Assembly (NCBI GenBank): GCA_050013075.1
Contig: JBEKFZ010000004.1
Coordinates: 1-64,000 of the forward strand
Direction of reading: 5' to 3'
DNA length: 64,000 bases
From: JBEKIK01 sp050013075
GTDB taxonomy: Bacteria; Planctomycetota; Planctomycetia; Pirellulales; Thermoguttaceae
In this document: positions 25,676-34,923 of the stretch, piece after piece
How positions within the stretch are numbered: position 1 is the stretch's first letter
Layout of the letters: each line of letters opens with the position of its first letter
Position numbers and translations under genes: made by a program
Notes under the pieces: model-generated
What the model was told of the DNA's origin: nothing
The model's input: only the letters and a program-made list of their open reading frames with translations
Databases searched by the model: none

Positions 25676-27265
25676 ATGGAAATTGCAGAGAGTTTATCCA
25701 TGATTTCATACCAATATCTAGTGTTTACGGTTCTTTTCGGCGCGCCCGCCGTGTTCTTAATGGCTTTTTTCCTGATCCGCCTTTTGGATCGGCTTCGCCG
25801 CAGGGACGCCGAATCGGAAGCCCGGGAGATAGTGCGCAAAGCCAAGCAGGACGTGGAAAACTTCCGTCGCGAGGCCGAGTTGGAAATCAAGGAACTTGCC
25901 TTGCAGCAGCAGGCCGAAAGCGAAAAAGAACTCCGCCGCCTGCGCGGCGAGCTTCACGAACGCGAACGCCTGCTCGATAAGCGCCAGGACGCCTTGGAAG
26001 AACAGGCCGAACAGTTGCGCAAACAGGAAAAAATGGTGGAAAGCACTCAGCGCAAACTGACCGAACGCATCCAGGAAGCCAACCGCCGCAAGGAGGAACT
26101 GACCAAACTGCTCGACCTCCAGCGGCAAACCTTGCACGAACTAAGCGGCTTAAATCAGGAAGAAGCCACTAAGCGTCTCTTGGAAATCCTGGACCAGCAA
26201 CTCCAGCAAGAGACCGGGACCATTATCCTCCGCCACGAAAAGATGCTGGGCGAAATTTGCGAGGAAAAGTCGCGCGAGATCCTGCTCACGGCCATCCAGC
26301 GCTACGCCGCCGTGCACACGGCCGAAACCACCACCAGCACCGTGGGCATTCCCAACGACGAAATGAAAGGCCGCATCATCGGCCGCGAAGGGCGAAACAT
26401 CCGCTCCTTCGAGAAAGCCACCGGCGTGGACGTGATCATCGACGATACGCCGGGCGTGGTTATCGTCAGCGCCTTCGACATGATCCGCCGCGAAGTTGCC
26501 CGCATGTCCCTGGAAAAACTCATCGCCGATGGCCGCATCCACCCGGCGCGGATCGAGGAAATCGTGGCCGCCACACAGCGCGAATTGGAAAAGCACATCC
26601 AAAAACTCGGCGAGCAGGCCTGCCAGGAAACCGAAATCCACAGCCTGCACGAACGCCTGATCAACCTGCTAGGCCGGCTCCATTTCCGCACCAGCTACAG
26701 CCAGAACGTATTGCGGCACTCCGTCGAAGTGGCCTTTATCGCCGGCATGTTGGCCGAGGAAATGGGCCTGGACGGCAAACTGGCCCGACGCTGCGGCCTG
26801 TTGCACGACATCGGCAAGGCCGCCGACCACGAGGCCGAAGGCGGGCATCCCAAAATCGGCGGCGACCTCCTGAAACGCTACGGCGAACCGCCCGAGGTCG
26901 TACACGCCGCACTCTGCCACCACGACGATCTAAGGATCGAAAATCCCTATACCGTACTTGTTGCCGCGGCCGACGCCTGCAGCGCATCGCGCCCCGGCGC
27001 ACGCCGCGAAACCCTGGAGCGCTACGTTAAGCGAATGGAGGAACTGGAATCCATCGCCGCCAAATTCTCCGGCGTGGAACAGGCTTACGCCATCCAGGCC
27101 GGGCGCGAATTGCGGGTCCTGGTAAGCGCAAAGGAAACCACCGACGAAACCGCCGCCAAAATCTGCCACGACATCGTGCAAGCCTTCGAACAACAACTCA
27201 CCTATCCCGGAGAAATCAAAGTAACCGTGCTGCGCGAAACCCGACACGTGGAAATGGCCCGGTGA
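25676..27265 (+). CDS. rny: Ribonuclease Y
   Basis: A membrane-bound endoribonuclease that starts mRNA decay. It has 529 residues. The order is an N-terminal helix (FTVLFGAPAVFLMAFFLIRL), a long coiled coil at about 40-175, a KH domain with IGREGRNIRSFEKATG, and an HD domain with GLLHDIGKAADHEAEGGHP. An internal ATG eight codons later (MISYQYLVF) is an alternative start. Directly followed by ymdB, as in Bacillus-type ymdA-ymdB. Confidence 0.95.
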   Translation: MEIAESLSMISYQYLVFTVLFGAPAVFLMAFFLIRLLDRLRRRDAESEAREIVRKAKQDVENFRREAELEIKELALQQQAESEKELRRLRGELHERERLLDKRQDALEEQAEQLRKQEKMVESTQRKLTERIQEANRRKEELTKLLDLQRQTLHELSGLNQEEATKRLLEILDQQLQQETGTIILRHEKMLGEICEEKSREILLTAIQRYAAVHTAETTTSTVGIPNDEMKGRIIGREGRNIRSFEKATGVDVIIDDTPGVVIVSAFDMIRREVARMSLEKLIADGRIHPARIEEIVAATQRELEKHIQKLGEQACQETEIHSLHERLINLLGRLHFRTSYSQNVLRHSVEVAFIAGMLAEEMGLDGKLARRCGLLHDIGKAADHEAEGGHPKIGGDLLKRYGEPPEVVHAALCHHDDLRIENPYTVLVAAADACSASRPGARRETLERYVKRMEELESIAAKFSGVEQAYAIQAGRELRVLVSAKETTDETAAKICHDIVQAFEQQLTYPGEIKVTVLRETRHVEMAR

Positions 27266-27334
27266 GAGATTAGAGATTAGGGGCAAGGGATTAGGGGTTA
27301 GGGAAAACTGAAAACTGAAAACTGAAAACTTACT
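27266..27334. repeat. Heptad arrays between rny and ymdB
   Basis: gagatta, gagatta, ggggcaa, gggatta, ggggtta units directly follow the rny stop. They are followed by aactgaa repeated perfectly at 27305-27330. Both arrays have a seven-base period. Confidence 0.8.
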
Positions 27335-27337
27335 TCC

Positions 27338-28165
27338 GTGCGAATTCTCTTTATCGGCGACATTGTGGGAAAACCAGGTCGGCAGATCTGCTTGCAAGCG
27401 ATTCGGCCTTTGCGCGCGGCCGAAAGGCTTGATTTGGTAGTGGCCAATGCCGAAAACGCGGCGGGCGGGTCGGGATTGACTCCCGAAATCCATCAAGAGC
27501 TTGTTACCGCGGGCATCGACGGCATTACAATGGGCGATCACGTGTACCGGCGCAAAGAAATCTTTCCCCTCTTGCAAACCGAGCGGCGGATCGTGCGTCC
27601 GGGAAATTACCCGGCCTCGGCGCCGGGCCGGGATGTGGCCGTGCTTCGCACCCGGCAACAAGTAAACGTGGCTATATTTACCTTGGTCGGCCGGGTGTTC
27701 ATGCCGCCGGTGGATTGCCCTTTTCAGGCCGCCGAGCGGATTTTGGCTTCCCTTCCGCCCGATGTCCGCGTAATCCTTCTCGACTTCCACGCCGAGGCCA
27801 CCAGCGACAAACAACTAATGGGCCGATTCCTCGACGGCCGCGTGAGCGCAGTGTTGGGAACCCATACCCACGTGGCCACCGCCGACGAGCAAATTCTTCC
27901 CCACGGCACCGCCTTCCAATGCGACGTGGGCATGACCGGCTCTTTTGAGAGCATCCTCGGCCGCCGTATAGACCGAGTAATGGAAACCGCACGCACCTTC
28001 CGCCCCACCCATTTCGAAGTGGCCACAAAAGAGGTGCGCCTACAAGGCTCTATTGTAGATGTGGATCCCCAAACCGGCCGCGCAACCGCCATCCGCCGCA
28101 TCAGCATCGACGAGGCTGCGGCAGAACGCTTGACAAAAAATCACGAGCCGACTCAAAGCCTCTAA
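27338..28165 (+). CDS. ymdB: YmdB-family metallophosphoesterase
   Basis: A 275-residue metal-dependent phosphoesterase of the TIGR00282 family. Family blocks are ILFIGDIVGKPGRQ, VVANAENAAGGSGLT, ITMGDHVY, LLDFHAEATSDKQ, and VLGTHTHVATADEQILP. Members act on 2',3'-cyclic nucleotides or cAMP and affect biofilm and sporulation in Bacillus. The start is a GTG at 27338, set by a heptad array just upstream. It pairs with rny, which is typical. Confidence 0.92.
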   Translation: MRILFIGDIVGKPGRQICLQAIRPLRAAERLDLVVANAENAAGGSGLTPEIHQELVTAGIDGITMGDHVYRRKEIFPLLQTERRIVRPGNYPASAPGRDVAVLRTRQQVNVAIFTLVGRVFMPPVDCPFQAAERILASLPPDVRVILLDFHAEATSDKQLMGRFLDGRVSAVLGTHTHVATADEQILPHGTAFQCDVGMTGSFESILGRRIDRVMETARTFRPTHFEVATKEVRLQGSIVDVDPQTGRATAIRRISIDEAAAERLTKNHEPTQSL

Positions 28166-28344
28166 CGGCAAACCGCTTGCGGTTTCGCGGGAACTATGAA
28201 TCCTTCCCCCCCCATGCCCTTCCCTGTTTTCCCCTGCTTGCGCATAATACCCATTATTTTTCCCGCCGGATAAACCCGACAAATCCGTATTGTGGATGCA
28301 ACGATTTCCGGCTATCCTTTGGCCCCACATGACCGTGTACAGGC

Positions 28345-28788
28345 GTGGCAGAATACCATCAGAATGAACGAAAGGAAATTCCCGGCCAACTCAGGTTGGT
28401 GCTGGGTGCAATTGGGTTGGGTCTGGTTTTTTTGTTTGCATTGGCTGCATTCCTAAAACCGAGCCCTTTCCAACTGGGAACGCATCGGCAGTTGGGCTTG
28501 CCGCCTTGTTCGTTTCTGGTGTTATTCGGCGTCCCATGTCCGACTTGCGGCATGACTACCGCCTGGGCCTGTCTGATGCATGGTGAATTATTAAGGGCTT
28601 TTCAGGCCAATATCGGCGGCGTACTGCTGGCGGTGTTGGCCATGGCCGCCGTTCCGTGGTCGATGTTTTCCGCCGTCCGAGGCCGATGGCTCATCTGGAG
28701 GCCCGACGGCAGAAGCGTGGGATACGCATCGGCCGTGATTTTAGCGATAACACTCGTCCAATGGGGATTTCGCCTTCTGGGCAAATAA
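28345..28788 (+). CDS. DUF2752 membrane protein
   Basis: The 147-residue membrane protein has the DUF2752 signature CPTCGMTTAWACLMHGELL around residue 64, preceded by PPCSFLVLFGVP. It has three predicted helices. Function is unknown. The start is GTG at 28345. It is followed 35 bases later by two lipoprotein genes in the same direction; a shared transcript is possible. Confidence 0.85.
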   Translation: MAEYHQNERKEIPGQLRLVLGAIGLGLVFLFALAAFLKPSPFQLGTHRQLGLPPCSFLVLFGVPCPTCGMTTAWACLMHGELLRAFQANIGGVLLAVLAMAAVPWSMFSAVRGRWLIWRPDGRSVGYASAVILAITLVQWGFRLLGK

Positions 28789-28823
28789 TATTCCGACACA
28801 CTTCATTTACTTGAGGTAGTACG

Positions 28824-29534
28824 ATGGATCGTCCCTCTTTTCGATTTGCGGGCACCAACGGGCGGGGCACCGTGCGAAGCATGGTCACGTGGCATGGTCG
28901 GTGGGTCGCGGCCGTCTTGGTCGCGTCCGCGGCCTTGGCCCTGTCCAGCGGCTGTCAGAGCGTGATGGCCACGGCCATGTATCTGATCAAAGGCACCGAC
29001 GTTGACCCCGAATATCCGGGACTGAAAGGTAAAAAGGTGGCCGTGGTCTGCCGTCCCATCACCGAATTGAATTACGCCAATTCCGGCGTCGGCCGCGACC
29101 TGGTCCGAGAAATGACCAAATTGCTACAAGAGCGCGTTGGGAAGATCAAGGTTGTCGATGCTCAAAAGGTGAACAAGTGGTGCGACGAAAACACCTGGGA
29201 AGAATACGCCGAAGTCGGAAAGGCCCTGAAGGCCGACGTGGTGGTCGGCGTGGAACTGGAAAAGTTCAGCATCTATCAAGCGCAAACCCTATATCAGGGC
29301 AAGGCCAATGCCTCGGTTCACGTCTACGATTGCAAAAACGGCGGAAAGGTGCTGTTCGAAAAAATACTGCCCCAGACCGTTTACCCGCCGAATACTTACA
29401 TTCAAACCTCCGACGTGCAGGAATCCGAATTTCGCCGCGAGTTCGTGTGCGTGCTGGCCGACCAAATCGCACGGCATTTTTACAGCCATGATCCATACGC
29501 CGATCTGGGCCAGGACAACTCGGCCCTTCGATAA
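28824..29534 (+). CDS. Lipoprotein, first of a tandem pair
   Basis: The 236-residue protein has a signal segment (WVAAVLVASAALAL) with lipobox LSSGC. The mature part has VDPEYPGLKGKKVAVVCRP, then VGVELEKFSIYQAQTLYQGK. It resembles planctomycete lipoproteins of unknown role. The following gene is a close paralogue. The first 35 residues differ, with an extra upstream stretch; an internal ATG at residue 21 (MVTWHGRW) would give a more typical signal peptide. Confidence 0.75.
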   Translation: MDRPSFRFAGTNGRGTVRSMVTWHGRWVAAVLVASAALALSSGCQSVMATAMYLIKGTDVDPEYPGLKGKKVAVVCRPITELNYANSGVGRDLVREMTKLLQERVGKIKVVDAQKVNKWCDENTWEEYAEVGKALKADVVVGVELEKFSIYQAQTLYQGKANASVHVYDCKNGGKVLFEKILPQTVYPPNTYIQTSDVQESEFRREFVCVLADQIARHFYSHDPYADLGQDNSALR

Positions 29535-29568
29535 AATCGCCCCGCGGTCAACCGCTTGAGATAGTACG

Positions 29569-30225
29569 ATGTATCGTCCCTCTATTCGATTCGCAGTCGC
29601 GGCCTTCTTACTCGCGGCCGTGGCCTTGGCCTTATCCGGCGGATGCCGCAGCGCGATTGCAACCGCGCTGTATTTCTTCAAAGGCGACGACGTGGGGCCC
29701 GAATACGCGGCACTGAAAGGCAAAAAAGTGGCCGTGGTCTGCCGTGCGCCCGCGGATTTGAATTACGCCGATTCCACCGCCGGCCGGGACCTTGTCCGAG
29801 AAATGAGCAAATTGCTACAAGAGCGCGTTGGGAAGATCAAGGTCGTCGACGCTCAAAAGGTGAACAAGTGGTGCGAAGAGAACAAATGGGAAGAATACGT
29901 CGAGGTAGGCAAGGCATTGCAGGCCGACGTGGTGGTCGGCGTGGAACTGGAAAAGTTCGGCATCTATCAAGCGCGGACGCTGTACCAGGGCAAGGCCAAT
30001 GCCTCGGTTCACGTCTACGATTGCAAAGACGGCGGCAAGGTGCTGTTCGAAAAAATACTGCCCCAGACCGTTTACCCGCCGAATGCTTACATTCAAACCT
30101 CAGACGTGCAGGAATCCGAATTTCGCCGCGAGTTCATCGCCGTCCTGGCCGACCAGATCGCCCGGCATTTCTACGGCCATGACCCTTACGCCGATCTGGG
30201 CCGGGACAACTCGGCCTTGCGATAG
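29569..30225 (+). CDS. Lipoprotein, second of a tandem pair
   Basis: The 218-residue protein has a signal segment with lipobox LSGGC near residue 25. From about residue 40 it is almost identical to the preceding gene product, including the stretch from LLQERVGKIKVVDAQKVNKW to the end. The nucleotide sequences around 29110-29530 and 29812-30225 are nearly the same, so the duplication is recent or kept by gene conversion. Function unknown. Confidence 0.75.
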   Translation: MYRPSIRFAVAAFLLAAVALALSGGCRSAIATALYFFKGDDVGPEYAALKGKKVAVVCRAPADLNYADSTAGRDLVREMSKLLQERVGKIKVVDAQKVNKWCEENKWEEYVEVGKALQADVVVGVELEKFGIYQARTLYQGKANASVHVYDCKDGGKVLFEKILPQTVYPPNAYIQTSDVQESEFRREFIAVLADQIARHFYGHDPYADLGRDNSALR

Positions 30226-30352
30226 AAGTTCGCCCGCTATCGGCAAAACCTTCGCTTGTTGACTGCGCGGAACGGCGGATTTAAGATAAAGGAGAGAAAA
30301 CAGCGATCTTTTTTACTCCCAAGCACTACGTCTTTGCCAAGGACGCAAGATC

Positions 30353-31498
30353 ATGATTACAACAAGAATAACGCCGGATGTACAATTGGACGAGTTATTG
30401 ACGTTTGCATGGCAAATGAACCGAGGCCGTCCAATGGACGGCCGGAAAATGGGGCAAAAAGGTTTACTTGCCAGGTCATTATCCAAGCAAACATCAATAA
30501 AAGGCCTCCGTGCGGCGATTCTCTTGACCATCCTGCTTTTGTTTTGCGTATCGGCGGTGAATCGTCTTGCCGCCGAGGAAAATCAGCCCGCCAAAAAAAC
30601 AGCCCCCGCCGGCAAGGCCGCCGCGGAAGAATTGCCCAAGCCGGAAGACGTCACCCTGCAAACCGCCGACAGCGTGCAACTGGTGGCAACCTACTATCGA
30701 GGCGGCAAAGGCAAGGAATCGATTCCAATCGTTCTACTGCACGGATGGAAACATAATCGCACGGACTATACCAAGGATTTCGCCCCGTTTCTTCAATCCA
30801 AAGGATTCGCAGTGGTAGTGCCCGATCTTCGCGGCCACGGCGACAGCACCCGGCTGAAAACCCTTTACGGCAAGGACGAGACTCTGGATGCAGTCACCCT
30901 GGCCCCCAAGCAATTCAACTTGATGGTCTACCAGGATCTGAAAGCCGTCAAGGAATTCCTTTGGGAAAAGAACAATGCCGGCGAACTGAACCTGGACAAA
31001 CTTTGCGTGGTCGGCGCGGAAATGGGCGCCTCGATCGCCCTGGAGTTCGCCTGGTACGACGCCATGGGCTACGATCAAGGCTCGCCGGAATACGGGTCCT
31101 TAAAACTCGGCCGGTTCGTTAAAGCCCTGGTGCTTATATCGCCGGAGACCTCCTTCAAAGGAATTGATATACGCCACGCCGTGCAAAATCCGGCCGTGCG
31201 AAACGACATTTCCGTGTTGATCCTCCTCGGCAACGGCGACAACAAAGCCTTAAGCGAAGCAAAACGGGTATATTCCATTTTCGAACGCGATCACCCCAAA
31301 CCCGATCCTGAAAAAAAGGCCGATCAACAGACCCTCTTCTTTACCCCACTGGAAACCAAACTACAAGGCGCCAATCTTCTTACCGAGAAAAACCTCAAAA
31401 CCGAGGAAATTATCAACGCTTTCCTCAATCTCCGCCTGGTAAAAAGCGATGCGGCAAAATCCTGGCTCTGGAAAGAACGCAAACTACCACACCAATGA
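30353..31498 (+). CDS. Secreted alpha/beta-hydrolase-like protein lacking the nucleophile serine
   Basis: After a hydrophobic segment (RAAILLTILLLFCVSAVNRL) the protein shows an alpha/beta-hydrolase core: VLLHGWKHNRTDYTKDFAPF, VVVPDLRGHGDST, and later an expected nucleophile elbow. At the elbow the sequence is VVGAEMGASIA where G-x-S-x-G is normal, so glutamate sits at the serine position. This suggests a non-catalytic or altered function. The length is 381 residues from the ATG at 30353. A later ATG at 30449, just after a ggccgtccaatggacggcc palindrome, would give a more normal signal peptide. Confidence 0.75.
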   Translation: MITTRITPDVQLDELLTFAWQMNRGRPMDGRKMGQKGLLARSLSKQTSIKGLRAAILLTILLLFCVSAVNRLAAEENQPAKKTAPAGKAAAEELPKPEDVTLQTADSVQLVATYYRGGKGKESIPIVLLHGWKHNRTDYTKDFAPFLQSKGFAVVVPDLRGHGDSTRLKTLYGKDETLDAVTLAPKQFNLMVYQDLKAVKEFLWEKNNAGELNLDKLCVVGAEMGASIALEFAWYDAMGYDQGSPEYGSLKLGRFVKALVLISPETSFKGIDIRHAVQNPAVRNDISVLILLGNGDNKALSEAKRVYSIFERDHPKPDPEKKADQQTLFFTPLETKLQGANLLTEKNLKTEEIINAFLNLRLVKSDAAKSWLWKERKLPHQ

Positions 31499-31749
31499 GA
31501 AAAAAGGATGAGGGATGAGAGATGTTAGGGCCGGGCAATTTATTGCCCGGTTCTAAAGGATGAAGGAGGAGTGATGAAGGATGAATTCAAAACCGGGTCG
31601 GGGAATTCAGGGGAATTCCCCTGGAAAAAAAGCTCGGCCGTGTCCTGAGGCGTCAAAAGCCCGGTCCAAAAAGAACGGAAAAACAATAATTATGTATGCT
31701 GTCCCCGGAATTCGGTTAAATTGAATCAAAACAAGCAAATAGTATAGCA
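31499..31749. repeat. Gap filled with repeats
   Basis: It contains ggatgag/gatgaga heptads, a gccgggcaatttattgcccgg palindrome-like hairpin near 31529-31551, a perfect 16-bp palindrome caggggaattcccctg near 31608-31623, and the left arm tatgctgtccccggaatt at 31695-31712 of a larger inverted pair. No gene is seen. Confidence 0.6.
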
Positions 31750-32042
31750 ATGAATATTCAACTTATTATAGGTGCGATCACACTAATTATTGGCGGTATA
31801 GTGTGTCTTCTATGGCCAGATCATGTCATTCGGATTAACTCAAGATTTCTCGCTATTTTTAAATTTGATCAGATAATGCCTAAACCTTCGGTTAGATGGT
31901 GCCGGATATGCGGAATAGCGGCTATACTGTTTGGCTTGGCATTTTTGATATTTGGCATTTATTTCCCAACCATAAAGAAATAATAATTCCGAATAATTCC
32001 GTAATTTCGGGGCATAATTCCGGTAATTCCGGGAACAGCATG
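31695..32042. mobile_element. Possible small cassette bounded by inverted repeats
   Basis: The sequence tatgctgtccccggaatt at 31695-31712 recurs inverted at 32025-32042 with two mismatches in 18. Between them lies the 77-codon membrane protein gene, and the inside is notably AT-rich, including several aattccg units next to the right arm. There is no transposase, so any mobility would need help from elsewhere. Confidence 0.4.
31750..31983 (+). CDS. Small two-helix membrane protein
   Basis: The 77-residue protein has two hydrophobic helices: LIIGAITLIIGGIVCLLW and CGIAAILFGLAFLIFGIYF. A short charged loop follows the first. No clear ribosome binding site precedes the ATG. I do not recognise the family. 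The gene sits between the two arms of an inverted repeat and is more AT-rich than its neighbours, so it may have been acquired. Confidence 0.5.
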   Translation: MNIQLIIGAITLIIGGIVCLLWPDHVIRINSRFLAIFKFDQIMPKPSVRWCRICGIAAILFGLAFLIFGIYFPTIKK

Positions 32043-32119
32043 CGTAACTATTCGGCTGGCACCATCATCCGAATCGGATATGAAAATCCTTTAAAAAGAA
32101 CTGCATCCATTTTCCTTCT

Positions 32120-32245
32120 GTCCCCTGCTCCCTAAAGCCTACAGTCTAAAGTTCGGGTGCCATGCCCACGCTTGTCGTGGGCATGTTGGAAGCAACAGAA
32201 AAATACCGCATGGCCACGCAAGCGTGGCCATAGCACCCGAATTTT
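32120..32245. repeat. Heptads and two palindromes before the LysM gene
   Basis: cctaaag, cctacag, tctaaag units at about 32131-32152 are followed by atgcccacgcttgtcgtgggcat and atggccacgcaagcgtggccat. The last is a perfect palindrome-type hairpin. Confidence 0.55.
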
Positions 32246-32264
32246 TGACTTTCCGTAACAGTAA

Positions 32265-32831
32265 CTATCTACTTCTTCCACCGCTGCGGGCGGGAATCTT
32301 CAATTCCACGCCGATGGGCAATAATTCCGGGTCGGCGAGCACGTCCCGGTTGGCCGCGAAGATCTCCACCGCCCGGGCGGCCGAACCCAAATATCGAGCG
32401 GCCAAATCGCCCAGCGTATCGCCGTCAACAATCTTGTGAAGGTGCGGTCCGTCGGCCGGCCGGGCCACAATCGGCATCATGTCCGTGGGCATACCCCAAC
32501 GCGCACTGTTCGTCGAGGCCGTGGCAGGATAACGCGGCGGTAAACCGGGCGCTTGTTGCCCAGCGCCAAGCGGCAAAAGAATGGTCGGACCGCGCGATGA
32601 AGTTGACAAGTCCGCGGATTTTAGTCCCGCCGACAACTCGGAAACAGGGGCCTGTTCTTGCGAAGCAGAGGCAAGCGGCGATTGCTCCTGATGTTGCAAG
32701 CTAAGCGGGGTATTCATCTGGTGCATTGCCCCGGGAGGCATGGAAAAAACCGGCTGAAAAACAATGGCTATAAATATGCCGCCTATCAGCACGCTGATCG
32801 CTAAAGCCATTTTGACTGCCGGATCGTTCAT
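32265..32831 (-). CDS. LysM-domain protein with N-terminal membrane anchor
   Basis: The 188-residue protein has an N-terminal helix (MALAISVLIGGIFIAIVF), a proline/serine-rich linker (about residues 30-125), and a C-terminal LysM domain: HKIVDGDTLGDLAARYLGSA to LPIGVELKIPA. LysM binds peptidoglycan, so this is probably a cell-wall-associated protein. The linker contains no conserved motif. Its gene is isolated, with repeats on both sides. Confidence 0.78.
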   Translation of the reverse strand: MNDPAVKMALAISVLIGGIFIAIVFQPVFSMPPGAMHQMNTPLSLQHQEQSPLASASQEQAPVSELSAGLKSADLSTSSRGPTILLPLGAGQQAPGLPPRYPATASTNSARWGMPTDMMPIVARPADGPHLHKIVDGDTLGDLAARYLGSAARAVEIFAANRDVLADPELLPIGVELKIPARSGGRSR

Positions 32832-33276
32832 TATTCGACCCCGCTCTATGCTGAACTGTAAAATCCCTGACCTCCTTGCAGGGGACCCCCGCGGTACAGG
32901 TGTGGACGATGCCCTGGGCCGTTCCTTCCCGACCCTCGAATCGTCCCGTAAATCAAATATCGGGGTAAACCAGCGGCTTGTTCAAGGAACTGACGCCAAC
33001 TTGCCTTGTTGCGCCGCTGGGCGGTAGGCTCCTGCCGAGTCTGGCGAACTTGCGGCTGTGAGTCCGCGAAAACCTTACCGGCCTTGCGGAATGTCGCAAT
33101 TAAAAGGATTACTTTGCCCGCGAAAAGAATAAGAGCTTATCCTAAAACCTGTCGTCATTCTGAGCGAAGCGAAGAATCTAGCCTCTATTATCAAGATCCT
33201 TCGCCGACCAACGCTGCGCGTCGGTGCCCGTCAGGATGACAAAAATGGGTATTTGGATAGGCTCTAACTATAATGT
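32832..33276. other. Gap between LysM and permease genes
   Basis: About 445 bases without a supported gene. The right part holds an inverted gtcattctgagc-type element (cattctgagcgaagcgaag near 33155, and the opposite arm around 33200-33240). Next to the permease stop is a heptad array (ctataat, gtctata, gcctaaa, gtctata). The left 250 bases look unstructured to me. Confidence 0.5.
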
Positions 33277-34764
33277 CTATAGCCTAAAGTCTATAGCCAA
33301 ATTTTGTCCGGGCAGTTCCAGCTTTTTGCTTTCCAGGCCCAGCTTGCCGAGCAGGTAATAAAGCACGAACCCCACAATGAACGCGGTCAGGGGCGGAACC
33401 GGAACCATGCCGCGGTAATCGGCCATTGCCGGAACCCAGTTTGCCACAAGATCAAACGCCCCCACGGCAAAACCCGCGATCCAGGAGATCCATCCCGCCG
33501 GATTGAATCCGGCCCTCGGCCCAGCCCACTTCCGCCCGGATAGCAGATAATCGGCCGCCATCGCTCCGCATACCGGCCCGAATGATGCCCCAATAAAATT
33601 GAACATGTCGGTGGCATTGCCGGCCCAGCCGGTTACCGCCAGGAAAATGGCCGCAATAGTGCCTGTGCCGCAGGATATGAACGGATTAACCTTGGGTAAA
33701 GCGGTTTTAAAGCTGTTGGCCGCTATGAACGACGAGAAGCAGGCAGACGGAAAAGCGGCTATTGCCAGGAGATACCAAAATACCGCGGCCATTTTTTGGC
33801 CCACGATGCCCGACATCAAGGCGGTGGTTTGAAGGGCCGCGGGATCGGCCGCCCGGCCAAGCCCATGAACGCCAGAGACGATCAACAGCGACAGTCCGCC
33901 GGCATAGATGATCGCACCGGCAATTCCCACCAATCCGCCCAATTGTACGTCTTTGGCGTTGCGATTATTCATGCCGAAATCGCACCCGGCGGCCCCGGCC
34001 GTGGCGAAAAATCCCACCACATAAGTGCACAATAAAGCGATCACTCCGGTTGCCGGCAATGCTCCCTTGGGATAAAGCTTAACCGTCTCTCCGGCCGCAT
34101 TTTTGACGTCAACGGATACTTTGAGACTTGCATCAATGAGCGATTGAGGTTCGAATTTACCGATGCCGCCTACGGTGTCAATGGCAAGAACGATCAAGAT
34201 GACAAAGGGGATCAAGGGCAGAAAACTGGCTACTTTGGCCACGTATTTAATGCCTTTAAGCCCTAAAAAAGCCGCCGCAATCGACCAAACAGTCGCTACC
34301 AGGGCATGAGGAAGCGAGCCGGCTCCGTATCCGAAAGGCTTACACAGCAAAATACCGGCGAAGAAAGCGTTTACCGCAAGCCAGCCGAATTGCAGCACGC
34401 CCATTAAAAAACCCGGCATCAAAAAACCGCCCTGCACGCCGTAGGTCGACGTTCCCACTATATAAAGCGGCAAACCGGTTTTCATGCCCAGCAATCCGGG
34501 AACAAGGTAAAATAAAAAATGGCAAATCAGGGCGGCAATAATCAATCCCAAAAACGCATATCCCAAACCGCAAGCCAAAGTGCCGCCCGCGAATAAACTG
34601 TAAGGTTTATCCGCGTTAAGCACGCTGCCCATTGGAACCTCGTGCCAAAACACGAACCACAGCATTATCCCGGCGTAAGTTTGGGCGGTATTTTTATACC
34701 ATGCGGCCCGATTGGCCTGCGGCACGCCTCGAGCAGAAGCCACATAAGACGGCAATGACGACAT
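33277..34764 (-). CDS. NCS1/cytosine-permease-like transporter
   Basis: The 495-residue protein has about twelve helices. The N-terminus, with GIMLWFVFWHEVPMG, and the block LPLYIVGTSTYGVQGGFLMP resemble the nucleobase:cation symporter-1 (codB-type) family. Late helices include FNFIGASFGPVCGAMAADYL. Substrate is unknown; a nucleobase or related compound is likely. It is followed by a MITE-like repeat on its 5' side. There is no nearby nucleobase deaminase. Confidence 0.75.
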   Translation of the reverse strand: MSSLPSYVASARGVPQANRAAWYKNTAQTYAGIMLWFVFWHEVPMGSVLNADKPYSLFAGGTLACGLGYAFLGLIIAALICHFLFYLVPGLLGMKTGLPLYIVGTSTYGVQGGFLMPGFLMGVLQFGWLAVNAFFAGILLCKPFGYGAGSLPHALVATVWSIAAAFLGLKGIKYVAKVASFLPLIPFVILIVLAIDTVGGIGKFEPQSLIDASLKVSVDVKNAAGETVKLYPKGALPATGVIALLCTYVVGFFATAGAAGCDFGMNNRNAKDVQLGGLVGIAGAIIYAGGLSLLIVSGVHGLGRAADPAALQTTALMSGIVGQKMAAVFWYLLAIAAFPSACFSSFIAANSFKTALPKVNPFISCGTGTIAAIFLAVTGWAGNATDMFNFIGASFGPVCGAMAADYLLSGRKWAGPRAGFNPAGWISWIAGFAVGAFDLVANWVPAMADYRGMVPVPPLTAFIVGFVLYYLLGKLGLESKKLELPGQNLAIDFRL

Positions 34765-34799
34765 TATTTTTTCTCCTAGTTATCCAGCCGTTATAACCT

Positions 34800-34923
34800 G
34801 GATTATTCATAAATTTACACTAGCCCGAAGCGCAAGCGAGGGACGGCAAACAGTTTACCCTCGCTTGCGCTTCGGGCTAGTGTTTTGCTATCAGCGTTAA
34901 AAATCCTAGGCTATGAATAATCC
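34800..34923. mobile_element. Nested inverted-repeat element, MITE-like
   Basis: Outer arms ggattattcata (34800-34811) and tatgaataatcc (34912-34923) are a perfect 12-bp inverted pair. Within them is a 26-bp perfect stem, 34817-34842 with 34858-34883, of the tagcccgaagcgcaagcgag family. The half-element at 60706-60760 carries one 26-bp-type arm and one outer-arm-like segment (taaattcatgaataat). It carries no gene and no clear target duplication. Confidence 0.7.
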
